Position numbers and translations under genes: made by a program. From Tetraselmis striata (lineage: Eukaryota; Chlorophyta; Chlorodendrophyceae; Chlorodendrales; Chlorodendraceae): DNA of 64,000 nt. The stretch spans positions 372,001 through 436,000 of the forward strand of contig VCJN01002436.1 in assembly GCA_006384855.1 (NCBI GenBank), read 5' to 3'. The first letter of the stretch is position 1. Each line of letters begins with the position of its first letter. Positions 49,320 to 59,620 of this stretch are shown one piece after another. The notes under the pieces are model-generated. The model did not search any database, had not been told where the DNA came from, and worked only from the letters and a program-made list of their open reading frames with translations.

Positions 49320-50149
49320 ATGTATGACACGGGACATGCTCTCCCGGTAGACCGCTCTACCGCCGGAATTTCTACACGCACAACGCGCCACGTCGCAAAA
49401 AGCAAATGGTGACTAGCCAATCACCATGTAGTATTGTCACTGTTTGAGTTCCTTTTTGAGTCCTCAGATCGGTATGACACGGGAACACCTTTATCTACCG
49501 GTCAAACTAGCCGCCACCGCCCTACCGAGCATCGCAGGACCAGCCGCACTTGCTGCTCGGTATCCTGGGCTCAAGTCGAGTTCGCCCGCGACATGAGATC
49601 CAGATGGAGACTGGTCAGCGAGGCCGGCGGGGCGATGCCCTTCCGGTGGAAACACGCTAGGAGGCAGCGCCCCGATGGGCGCACCGGATGGCGAAACGTG
49701 CCGCTGGGACAACGGCATGGCGCCCGGCGCCCACGGCGCCCGAAAGGATTCAGACACCTTGACTGGCCGCTTGACCGGCCGCCCGTGGCGCCTTGCGGGG
49801 CGATTATGGGCGCGCAACCATGGCCGAAGTGAGGCGTGGAATCCGTGTACCGCCCGCGCGAAGTTTCGGTGAGACTACAGGGAGCGGCGGGCGAGGGGTA
49901 GCGCGATGAAGGTGGATTCGCCAGCGACAGGATGCCGCGTTCAAAATAGAGCGGTAGAACGGTAGAGCGGGGGGTGGCATCATCTGTAGCTACCGATGCC
50001 ACCCTACCGCCGAAATGCTAGACCGGCCTACCGCCCTAGGGGTGGCCGCTCTACGGCCGAATTGCACCTTTTGCGACGTGGCGCGCTGTGCGTTTAGAAA
50101 TTACGGCGGTAGAGCGGTCTACCGGTAGAGCACGTCCCGTGTCATACAT
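49320..50149. mobile_element. DNA transposon with 82-bp terminal inverted repeats (non-autonomous)
   Basis: Bases 49320-49401 and 50068-50149 are inverted repeats with only about seven differences; both outer ends read TGTATGACACGGGAC. A second, direct copy of TATGACACGGGA lies inside the left end at about 49471. There is no transposase-like ORF in the 830 bp. I see no convincing target duplication. It stands about 200 bp upstream of the LINE insertion at 50356. Confidence 0.75.
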
Positions 50150-50355
50150 GCCTAAGTTGGCGTTGGAGAACCATGGTCGTCGTGGGTTGATCATCGGACC
50201 CGTACCCGTATCCGTACCCGAGGGCGGAGCTGGAGTACCGCTTGGCTGCGGTTCTAGTAGGGACGAAGGAGTTGCCACTGACGGAGGGGGTGCCACTAAT
50301 TCGAGGGGCGGCGACGGTATCTTGAGAGCTACATAAGCGCATGTAGTAACGGTAT

Positions 50356-53064
50356 AGGCTCATGGCGAGCCCATCGCCCAATGGCTTGCCGCCCGCGGCC
50401 AGTTCGGTTTTGGCGTTAAGGGTGGCATGGAATTAGTTCAATTCCTTGTGTGATCTCTCCTAGACTCGGATCCATCCCTCGTCTTGGTGCAGCTTGACGC
50501 CGAAAACGCGTGCAATTCCTTCTACCGCTCCGAAATGTTCCGCACACTGCTCGAGGACCCTGTTTGGCAGCCTCTATTGCGTTCGGCGATCATGCTTTAT
50601 GGTCAAGAGTCCAATCTGTACGTTTTCGACGGCTCCCAACCCGGTCCCTCTCTCCGGATTCCAAGCCGTCGAGGGGCCCGCCAGGGTTGCGTCCTCGGCC
50701 TCATTCTTGTCGCCGCCGTCGCTGCCCGAGTGTATGCTCGCATCGGCGCGGCTGCCCCCAGTCACTCAGTGTTGGCGGCTTTCTCAGACGACGTCAACCT
50801 GGTCGGCACTGGTGATGGACTTGCGCTTGCTACGTGGGTGGTCCCGTCCGCTTTTGCCGCTGTTGGGTTAAGCGTCACCATTCGCAAACGACATGCGTAT
50901 TGCCAGCTTGGCTCTTCGTCCCCGTTCGGCGCCCTTCCTTTTGGGCAATTGTTGCATGGTGTTGCAGTCTCCTCGTCCGGAATCAAGGCGCTTGGTGCCC
51001 ATGTGGGCTCGGCCACTTTCGCCCGGGAACTGTTGGACAAAACGGTCGAAAGATTTCACCAATTCGGCTCCCGGCTTATCGGTTTGGCCGACCACTTCCT
51101 CTCCCACACCGCTACTCGTTTGCTGCACATTTGCGGCCGTCGTTTTGGCCACCATCTCCGCTCCACGCCTCTGGGCTTGGGTCGATACGAGGGGTATGGT
51201 GACACTTTTACGTGTTTCCTCGAAGATGCAGACGCCGCCGCATTTTCAACGCTTGCCGGCATATGGGGTGTTAGCCCCGACCTCTTGGATACGCCCTCCA
51301 TGCGCACGGAGCTGTCCCTCCCGGTCCAATTTGGGGGCCTCGGCATCGACGATAATGTGGTTATAGCAGATGCCTCCCACATTGGCGTTGTCGCCCTCGT
51401 GGATGGCCAAGCTGTGACTTTCCTCCGTGCTTAACACGCCACCCTGAGCGACGCCGGGGCGTTCTTTTCCGACCCGTCCGGCGTATCCAGCCCTCATAGC
51501 CTCTACCTTGTTGGGGCGTCCTCGATCCACCAGGCTTTGGCCACCCCAACGTTGGAGCCCGATGCCGGCGCCAACGCGTCGGCGCCGATGTGGGCTGTCG
51601 AGCTTCGCGCCGCTCATACCCGTGTCGTTGACGAGTGTGGAGACGCGGTGCTCGAGGATCTTGCGGGGCCGTTGGCCTCTGCCCTAAAGTTGCTCCCCTC
51701 CAAGCGCTCCCACGTTGCCCGTGCCGGCTGCTCGCTCGGCCGCCGGGGCTGAGCCGGCGTCTGCAATGCGCTCGGCGGCCGACCTCCAAGCTATCCCGCA
51801 TTACTCGGACTTCCCCTTGCACTCCATGCGGAAAGTACAGGAAACCCTGAGCCACCGCATTCACACGGTCCGTTTCGCAAAGCTTGCTGCGCGTATGCCT
51901 ACAAGCGGCCCTGACATCAACCGCTTCCGAGGCCGCCTCTTACGCGCTGCGACAACGTTCCTGGTGACTGATCCTCCATGTCAGGGTCGCCTTGGTGAAG
52001 TCCGTGAGCGTTCCCCTGAGTACTACGATTCCATGTTCCGCGTTGCCGCTTGCCGCCCATTTGGCCTTCCGGCGGCTCCTGTCCTCTCCCTTGGCGAGCC
52101 AAGCTCTTGTGTTGTTTGCTCCTTCTCGGTACAAGGTATGCTGGCCCGTTTTGAGGATCCTGGCGTGGATTTCACTCCTTCAACTTGGGCGGTCCCATAC
52201 GCTGATCACGTGGCACATTGCTCTGGGGGCGACTCCAATCACGCCGCACACGAGTGTGCGGCACATGGCCTTTCCGACATTTGCCACGACGTGAAGTCCG
52301 CGCTGTGCGTGGGTGTCCAGATCCTCACGGACCCGTCGGTGCTTGTTTGTCTTCCGAAGGGCAGCGACGGCCGGCCGGCCCATGTTGGGCTTTTTGGGTA
52401 TGGCGTTATCCGCGGAAACACGGTTGCTGTCGATACCACCATTGCCCCTATCCTCGGCGTGTCAAGCTCGGATCCAACGACTGCTTTGCGGGCTGCAGAG
52501 CGCCACAAAATCGAGAAGTATGACGAGGGTGTCCGAAACGCCGCCGGCATGCTTCGCTTTGTTCCTTTCGCCGTTTCCGAGTTAGGCTCGCTGGCCCCGC
52601 ACGCCGAGGCTTTCTTAGTGGAGCTCGCAAAAGCTAGCCACACACACAATGGCCAAAAAATCGGCCAGCTCTTGTCTGCGTGGCGCCGCCGTTTCTCCTT
52701 GCTCATCAACATGGCACATGCACACAACGTTCTTGGCGGGGTTGCGGCCGCGCGTGCGGCACGTGATGGTGCTCCTGCGCCTGCGTCGCGTCGCTCGTCG
52801 GCATGTGTGGCTATGACCCGGGTCATTGGCTGCAAGCGTCCTCGCCGCGGCTGATGGCCTACCCCGGGGCGGTGGTCCCTTTGGTTCCTGGCAACTAAGT
52901 GACTTCGTGGTTCCCTTGGCTCCTTCTTGGTTATTATTGGCTCCCTGTCCTCCTGCTCGACCTTGGTTTCAGGCTTATGTCTCTCTTTTGCTGGCAACCT
53001 TTCATATTTGCTGTTAGTTCTGTTTGTAGTGCGCATTTGTGAAAGCCCTAATGTAATATATAGA
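50356..53064 (+). mobile_element. 5'-truncated non-LTR retrotransposon (LINE, family C) with target duplication
   Basis: Flanked by a perfect 12-bp duplication, TAGTAACGGTAT (50344-50355 and 53065-53076). The left end starts inside the reverse transcriptase. Translation shows GQFGFGVKGGMELVQFLV, LVQLDAENACNSFYR (motif A Asp), SRRGARQGCVLG and AAFSDDVNLVG (the YxDD box, here FSDD). After the RT come a CxxC...HxxxC zinc knuckle (CVVC ... HVAHC) and an endonuclease-like block, PAHVGLFGYGVIRGNTVAVD ... KYDEGVRNAAGMLRFVPF. That order is typical of elements with a restriction-like C-terminal endonuclease (R2-like clades). Stops in frame near 50454 and at 51432 and a frame change near 51700 show it is dead. 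The 3' UTR runs to CCCTAATGTAAT plus a short AT tail. Confidence 0.85.
51715..52854 (+). pseudogene. LINE family C polyprotein, zinc-knuckle and endonuclease part
   Basis: The longest open part of the element's protein (379 codons). It carries the CCHC knuckle (CVVC ... HVAHC), the endonuclease-like strands and the conserved KYDEGVRNAAG ... FVPFAVSELG block, then an Arg/Ala-rich end. The upstream RT part is at 50484-51434 in another frame, separated by a stop and a frame change. Confidence 0.75.
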
Positions 53065-53071
53065 TAGTAAC

Positions 53072-53690
53072 GGTATTGGTATTGGTATTGGTATTGGTAT
53101 TGGTATTGGTATTGGTATTGGTATTGGTATTGGTATTGGTATTGGTATTGGTATTGGTGTTGGTATTGGTATTGGTGTTGGTGTTGGTGTTGGTGTTGGT
53201 GTTGGTGTTGGTGTTGGTGTTGGTGTTGGTGTTGGTGTTGGTGTTGGTGTTGGTGTTGGTGTTGGTGTTGGTGTTGGTGTTGGTGTTGGTGTTGGTGTTG
53301 GTGTTGGTGTTGGTGTTGGTGTTGGTGTTGGTGTTGGTGTTGGTGTTGGTGTTGGTGTTGGTGTTGGTGTTGGTGTTGGTATTGGTATTGGTATTGGTAT
53401 TGGTATTGGTATTGGTATTGGTATTGGTATTGGTATTGGTATTGGTATTGGTATTGGTATTGGTATTGGTATTGGTATTGGTATTGGTATTGGTATTGGT
53501 ATTGGTTATTGGTATTGGTATTGGTATTGGTATTGTATTGGTATTGGTTGTTGGTATTGGTAATGGTATTGGTAATTGGTATTGGTATTGGTATTGGTAT
53601 GGTATTGGTATTGGTATTGGTATTGGTATTGGTGGTATGGTATTGTGTATGGTATTGGTGTTGGTATGTTATTGGCCAGTACTGGTGTTG
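53072..53690 (+). repeat. Hexanucleotide array (GGTATT)n / (GGTGTT)n
   Basis: About 600 bp of 6-bp units, starting inside the LINE's right target duplication. A GGTATT block (to about 53155), then a nearly pure GGTGTT block (about 53165-53380), then GGTATT again with decay from about 53500. The central block differs from the flanks by one base per unit, so it arose from one changed unit that spread. Frames on both strands (Val-Leu, Gln-Tyr and Gln-His runs) are artefacts of the repeat. Confidence 0.95.
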
Positions 53691-53699
53691 AATATACAA

Positions 53700-54733
53700 A
53701 AAGCACTAACTACAAAGGGCAGTACTTGGTACCACCAATAGGAAGCCTTCTGCAGCTAGCTCATTAATTTAATAGGAAGCGATTGCTGCTACTACTTAGG
53801 CCAGTCATAATGGTTAGTGTGTTTTAGGTACCCCCCCCCCCCCCCCCCCCCCCCTCTAATCTGACCCGCCCCTCCATAAGTTTTGTAGCTGGCTGATGTA
53901 CTGTGTTAAGTACTATCAACATGAGTGTCCATTGGAAAGGTGCTGCAATTGTCCATAAATATATTGTGTAGGGAGCAACTGCCACACACGTAGGTGTGCA
54001 TATCAATGCAGGAGGGGAGCATTGAGAGCACAAAGCACACGATTATACAACAGTAGTGTTCTATGGCTGCTCCTCCCTCCTCTGGCGTGTGCCCTCCAGG
54101 CTAACTCGAAGTGAGACCGAGTGGGCACCTCTTCCATCGAATCCCACAGGTTAGGTTGTCTTGGGGCATGCGGCTGCCACATACCGCCTCTTAACGCCAG
54201 ACTGAGGATGGCGAGCTGAACAGCTCATACTCCACGACGACCACTACAATGTGTTCAGTGAGCTCAAAGGATAGGCTAGGGTCCATGTCGTTCACTGCAT
54301 ACTCTATAGCTTGCCGCGCACGGTACGGGCCTCTAGCCAATCCTGCTCTAGGCGGGGGTAGAGCACGGGCTTATCGGAAAGCCCGAAAACTCCATGCCGT
54401 CCCACTTCACATCCCCCTTCACGGTGTGCCTGGTGGATACCGACGCGGTGTCAGCTACCCAAGCCGAAGGCTGGCGACGTGAGGTAGGAGTGGTTGTGGA
54501 CTGATAGGTATTTGCGCTCGGGGCAGCATCAGCATGCCGGCCTAGCGCGGCGGCGGCAGTGTTGGCGAGGGTTGTGCGGTGCGTACGGTACGGCGGTTAG
54601 TTGGAGCCGGTAAGCAAAGCGGAAAGTACTAGCTACCAAATTTTGCCAGCTATCAAATCCCCCCCCCCCCCCCCCCCTCTGTTTTGAGCGACATATGGCA
54701 CCTAAAACACACTAACAATTCTTACTGGCCTTA
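53700..54733. other. Spacer, no gene seen
   Basis: It contains two C runs (53831-53854 and 54659-54677). No recognisable coding content; short frames only. Confidence 0.4.
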
Positions 54734-54742
54734 TTTATGGTA

Positions 54743-56031
54743 AAAATCATTACATTAGGGCTTTCACAAATGCGCACTACAAGGAGAACTAACAGCAACT
54801 ATGAAAGGTTGCCAGCAAAAGAGAGACATAAGCCTGAAACCAAGGTCGAGCAGGAGGCCAGGGAGCCAAGAACCAAGTAGGAGCCAACGGAACCACGAAG
54901 TCGCTTACCGCCGTCCTATCCTAACCAAATCACTGATTTGGAAACCTGATTTCGCCCGTACGAGAATAGCATGCAGAAATGCATCCTATCCTGACCAAAT
55001 AGCGACCGTGTTTGCATATCTCGCGATTTCAACTGATGACGCCATCCGCGCCCGTAACGGTAGCCGCTCCTCCCCGCACCCGCCGCTGTGGGTAGCGGCT
55101 CGGAGCGTTGTGTCCGTACTCAAAGACGGCATCGCATTGCGCCGCCTACATGTGGCACCCGCCTACCACCATGGCGCCGCTCAAACTGGCGCACACTCGG
55201 CGGGCGCGTCCGACTGCTCGCCGCCGGCGATGTGTTCCTCGTCGTCATCGGTTGGGATGAGAGCGAAGAGATTGTCCTCTTTATGTACGCTAGCCATGGC
55301 CCCTAGGCGAGAAACGTTGACTGACTTTCGGGTTGGGGCGGTCGCCTCGACATAGGCGGCCGAACACGCAGTAGACGGGTAATGGCGGCCGGGTGGTGGG
55401 TGTGCCACGGGTGGGGCGCAGGCCGCACGTGGGCCACCCGTGGGCGGCGGCGAGTTCGTTAGACACGACAGTTGCGAGCCGTGCGATGCACGATGGGCGC
55501 CTGTGCGCCGTCCATCCAGTCTCTTTGACGTACCGACGCGTCCAAATAATAGGAAACGCGAGTGATTTCGTCACTCGGCGAGGTCCGAATTACTGGAGCC
55601 TCGTGATTTGACCACCAATCCGAACACTCGCGATGACCAAATGGCGATTTGGTTTCCCAAATCACTACGGAATTTGGACCGTACGATTAACGAGTACTGA
55701 CGTCATCAAGGATCCTACGGCCACGATCTTTTTAATGTACGGGTTACCAAATTAGTCAGGATCGCTATTTGGTTAGGATAGGACGGGGGTAGCTGCCAGG
55801 AACCAAAGGGACCACCGCCCCGGGGTAGGCTATCAGCCACAGCGAGGACGCTTGCAGCCAATGACCCGGGTCATAGCAATACATGCCGACGAGCGACGCG
55901 ACGCAGGCGCAGGAGCACCATCACGTGCCGCACGCGCGGCCGCGACCCCGCCAAGAACTTTGTCTGCATGTATGTGCCATGTTGATGAGCAAGGAGAAAC
56001 GGCGGCGCCACGCAGACAAGAGCTGGCCGAT
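54743..56031 (-). mobile_element. Inverted LINE family C copy, split by a nested transposon
   Basis: Bases 54749-54907 are the inverse of the 3' UTR at about 52900-53054, and 55790-56031 continue with the end of the coding part (inverse of about 52660-52905). It is flanked by a perfect 9-bp target duplication, TTTATGGTA (54734-54742 and 56032-56040). The two halves join exactly at the nested element's TA duplication. The copy is 5'-truncated to about 400 bp. Confidence 0.85.
54908..55789. mobile_element. TIR transposon nested in the LINE, TA target duplication
   Basis: 882 bp, with inverted ends of about 25 bp (CCGCCGTCCTATCCTAACC and its inverse with one change) flanked by TA on both sides (54906-54907 and 55790-55791). 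The empty site is known from the LINE sequence, so the TA duplication is well supported. CCTATCCTGACCAAATAGCG repeats part of the end internally near 54988. Minus-strand frames (about 55180-55574) give short, plausible protein pieces, but I find no transposase signature. TA duplication fits Tc1/mariner-like or related families; non-autonomous or decayed. Confidence 0.8.
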
Positions 56032-56189
56032 TTTATGGTAGTGCAGCAGCGGTCGTAGCATTACTGACCGGAAGTAAGTCGAAGATCTCGTGGGCGTGCC
56101 CGTCCGCGATGCGGTCGCGCCGCACATACTTCCTGCAGTAACGTGGTGAGGTACAGTCTCGTAGCGACTACACGCGGCGCGTCTCGCGT

Positions 56190-56572
56190 GCTCATGGCAA
56201 AGCACTCGTACCAGGGGTAACCCCCGCTCGTACCAAGTAGCCACGGCCCACGGACGGCATTATTACCTCGGCGCGAACCGCCTCGTACAAGGGGCCGATG
56301 AGGGCGGGCCCGTACTCCCGTACCAGCTTGGGCAGAACAACCGATTGCGCGGAATAAAACGCCGCAGGGGCCTCAGACGGCAGCAAGGCCATATTCAAAC
56401 CGCCAAAATCCGCGGGCATACTCATAGAGTATGCATATCAATTCTGGACGATCGCAGCCTCCATGCGCGGTGTAGACCGGTCGCAAACGTCCAAACTAAG
56501 CAACGAAAATGCAGCCGAAATGTTGGCGGCATCCACGGCCTCCAAGCAGAAAGAGTCCATAGCTACCGTAGT
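56190..56572 (-). pseudogene. Fragment of another LINE (after the RT domain)
   Basis: The minus strand reads MDSFCLEAVDAANISAAFSL ... TPRMEAAIVQN, a stop, then in the same frame SMSMPADFGGLNMALLPSEA and FYSAQSVVLPKLVREYG. The P-x-x-F-GGL box followed by an alanine-rich helix matches the layout after the RT thumb in family C (LPVQFGGLGIDDNVVIADAS), but the sequence is different. A stop at 56438-56440 shows it is dead. Confidence 0.45.
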
Positions 56573-56639
56573 ACTAATTACATGAGCTAGCAGCAGGAGC
56601 AGGCGATATGGGAAATCACCAGACAAGGACAATCAGACA
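56573..56639 (-). mobile_element. Retroposon 3' tail (family B), about 67 bp
   Basis: The inverse of the family B tail seen at 4530-4590, ending GCTAGCTCATGTAAT. A 7-bp direct repeat, GTAGTAC, flanks it (56566-56572 and 56640-56646), a plausible target duplication. Confidence 0.55.
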
Positions 56640-56646
56640 GGTAGTA

Positions 56647-58895
56647 CACCCCTGCACATAAGTTTGGGGTCCCTTTTCGGCAGTCTCAAGACTTCACAAG
56701 TCTAGGGTACCTGAACGTAGGGTATATGAGATGAAACCCTGGAATCTCAGAGGGCTTTATAAAACCTGCATGACGAGTGGCTCAAACCGAAGCTTAATGA
56801 CCTTTGACTAGGGAATCACGCTGCACTTGGTGCGTGGATGGGCGTCGCCTGCAACTGCACCAAAACCGGGGTCGGTATCACGCACACGCCGACGCGCGTG
56901 AATAGACAACCAAACGGCGGGATGGCCATGAACGCGTGAGGAAACACATTGGCGAGGGGCTCGGGTGCATTTGGTTGGGGTGCAGCCGTGTGGGCGGCGG
57001 CCAGTACATGTCGCGTTGCGATACTGGCATGGCATCAGTGCCGGCCACGCTTAGCAACACCCCCTTGGCTTCAAAACGCTGTAACTTCTCAGCGTTTGCT
57101 CAGAAAAACTTTTTAAACATACCACGCGATTCCTCGTTCAATTCTGCGTCGAGAACATTCTTCCATAATCACAAAATCGAGTTTTTGGGTCTCTGGAATA
57201 AAATCCCCAAAGATGATCATCCAAGTTGCCCCTCACTGCCTCATGTGCCCAGCCATATCGGGCGCGTGGCTTTGCGCCAAGTGCGTGTCTAAGCCCCATA
57301 CTCAGTTGCGCGAGAGCGTTATGTATGTGGATGACCACGGACCACCAACACTTGGCATGTGCCACCTCCTAGCGATACACACATCTACCAGCCAAAATGC
57401 CATTTTCCACAGCATTTATCAAGGAATTTCACATTAATCAAAATCCACGCCCCTACCGCGCCACCCCGCCCACGAAACGGTGCAACTGGCATTCCACCAC
57501 GCGCCCCCATAGTAGAGCATTGCCCTACGCCAAGGGGGCCATCGAGCGCCTCTCCTACGTGCGTTCGCCACAGAAACAGCAGCATTTTCACCCCAAAAAT
57601 GCTCCCCACAGTGGCCAACTTGACGTTGGGGTGTCACGTCGTGCCTATAGCGACATGCTTTCAGTGGCCTACACGCACGGTGTGTGCAACTTATGCCAAG
57701 GGCCGTATCCACCGAGTTTGGTGCGACGAGTGCCGCTATTTCCATAGGTTTGGACGGTTGGCGCAACCCACAACTTTCTGGCGCCAACGCATCATGCAAT
57801 GATTTCGCGTTTTTGAAAGGGCGCCCACAAATGGTCGTGTTGTCGCGCGGGTGGGTGTAAAGCGCACAATAGGCGTTCGCCCGAACTATTCCCGCTGTAG
57901 TTAGCATGTATGCACATGCAGCCGACGTTATCCTCGCCCATGCATGCGCTTTGCGATCGAAAATGCAAAACCCGGACTTATGTGGAAAGGTGTACGTACA
58001 ACAACTGCGAGGTGCTACGGTAGTACTCATTGTACCTGATAAGTCCTTAGTGTCCATACGCCTCGTAATTATATTCGAAATTATACTGTGGCGAGCAGCT
58101 GCGCTTCAGGATACCCATATAGCGACTATATATATACCGCCCGGCACGTATGCAATAACATACAGCAAATTATAATATGCTCGTATGCATACACTGCATA
58201 CACAGTGCAGCATGTAAACGAGCCACGACAATTCGATACGGGGCGTGCGGGGACATTTAAGCCCGCGAGAAACGGCCCAAAATCAGCTGAAAACAGAACT
58301 GACGGATAGCGGCCGCCGACTCATAACCAACTGATAGGACCTCGGACTTGACGATGTGATGCGACCCCCAAAAATGCTCGAACAGTCACACCCGGCCCAC
58401 GCCACTGCCCCAACCGCACAATTGACCTGCTGGCGGCGGCGTTGGCGCTATCTCCGCGCGAGTGCGCGGCGTCGATGGCTTTACTGTCTGGTACGGGAAT
58501 CGCCCGCCCGACGCACACACCTAACCTGCCTGACTGCCACGCGCGCGAACACGATGCGTTTGGGGATCCGCCCTCTTAGGGGGGTGGCGAATCCCCATAA
58601 GGTCTATACATATGTGTCTTAGCCGTGTCTTGGTCGCGGGGATTTTAAAGTGGTGGAGGTTAGGCTCAGATATCCGTGGAATGGCGCAGGTGCCCAATTG
58701 CTCCGTACCGTACATTGTACCTGCAATGCTGTCACAACGGCCTGTCGGCACAGGCCATCGTCGCTCCATCGGCCACCTGCGAAGCGTGCAACGCCCCCCT
58801 GGCCTGTCCAAGCATCCTGAGCTCCAACTCAGGCCTCGGTTGGCTGTCGGAGAGGCTGTACAAGGTTAAGCGCACGGGGCAGTTGGCGCCATGAA
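56647..58895. other. No confident gene; cysteine-rich coding scraps
   Basis: Plus-strand frames contain paired CxxC motifs: CLMC ... LCAKC near 57240-57290, VCNLCQ near 57686 or WCDEC near 57727, and TCEACNAPLAC near 58775. They might be exons of one zinc-binding protein or of a decayed transposase, but I cannot link them by splice sites. The rest shows nothing I can name. Confidence 0.3.
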
Positions 58896-59600
58896 GTGCA
58901 TGGTACCAGGGATCTCCTACGAACAGTTTCGGTTTTGGCTCGCGCAATATTAGGCTCAGCCACGGCCTTACGCGACAAGGACAAGGACACAGATAAGGTT
59001 AGAGAGGTGTGGCTCTCGGTTCACGGGTGGGAGGCGGTCGCTTGGCTCTTCAAGCTAGAGGTGCCAGCGTCAAGGACGAGATTCCCTTGGCAGGCGAAAG
59101 GCAACCTTTTTCTCGGACGCCAAAACTCGGAGCATATTTCAGTCGCCCTACCAGAGTGTACCTTGAGATACATGTACGTCCCCCCTTGCCTTCTCAACTT
59201 TTGTATTCGCGTCGACAGATGGCTTCACTCTGTGCCTGTGTCCACCTGCAGAGAAAGAAAGTACCCCAAGCTGCCAGAGGACAACAGGCCCCTCTTTGCT
59301 CAGGGAAAGGTGCAAGTGATCTTTCAGCTAGGGATTCTCAACGTGCAGTGGGCCCGCGTGAAGAAGAGTGTAAAGTTCCTGGCCGACTACAGGGAGGAGT
59401 GGAGTGGAGTGGAGTGGAGTTCCACAGCTGAGTGGAGTTCCCGACCAAGGTATGTCAATGGAAAAGCATATGTAAATCACAATGTGCGTTGTGCCCTGCA
59501 GCAGTTGGCTTTAGAGTCAGATGCTGATGAGAAATATGCTGCTGGCATTCTAGCTGAGGTGCAGAAGTGGCCCGCTATTCATGTTGAGGAGTACGTATGA
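58896..59600 (+). CDS. Unrecognised ORF, probably the last exon of a gene
   Basis: 234 codons. The second half reads like real protein: KVQVIFQLGILNVQWARVKK, then YVNGKAYVNHNVRCALQQLA and EKYAAGILAEVQKWPAIHVE, stop at 59598-59600. A GGAGT pentamer array (59396-59425) is translated in the middle. The first half is less convincing and may be intron or another frame. It converges with the next gene, with only 20 bases between stop codons. Confidence 0.4.
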   Translation: MHGTRDLLRTVSVLARAILGSATALRDKDKDTDKVREVWLSVHGWEAVAWLFKLEVPASRTRFPWQAKGNLFLGRQNSEHISVALPECTLRYMYVPPCLLNFCIRVDRWLHSVPVSTCRERKYPKLPEDNRPLFAQGKVQVIFQLGILNVQWARVKKSVKFLADYREEWSGVEWSSTAEWSSRPRYVNGKAYVNHNVRCALQQLALESDADEKYAAGILAEVQKWPAIHVEEYV

Positions 59601-59620
59601 AATGTGTAATGTGGTATTCT

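Noticed and set aside
53076-53741. Long ORFs of Val-Leu, Gln-Tyr and Gln-His runs
   Set aside because: Pure products of the hexanucleotide array; all frames are open because the unit has no stop.
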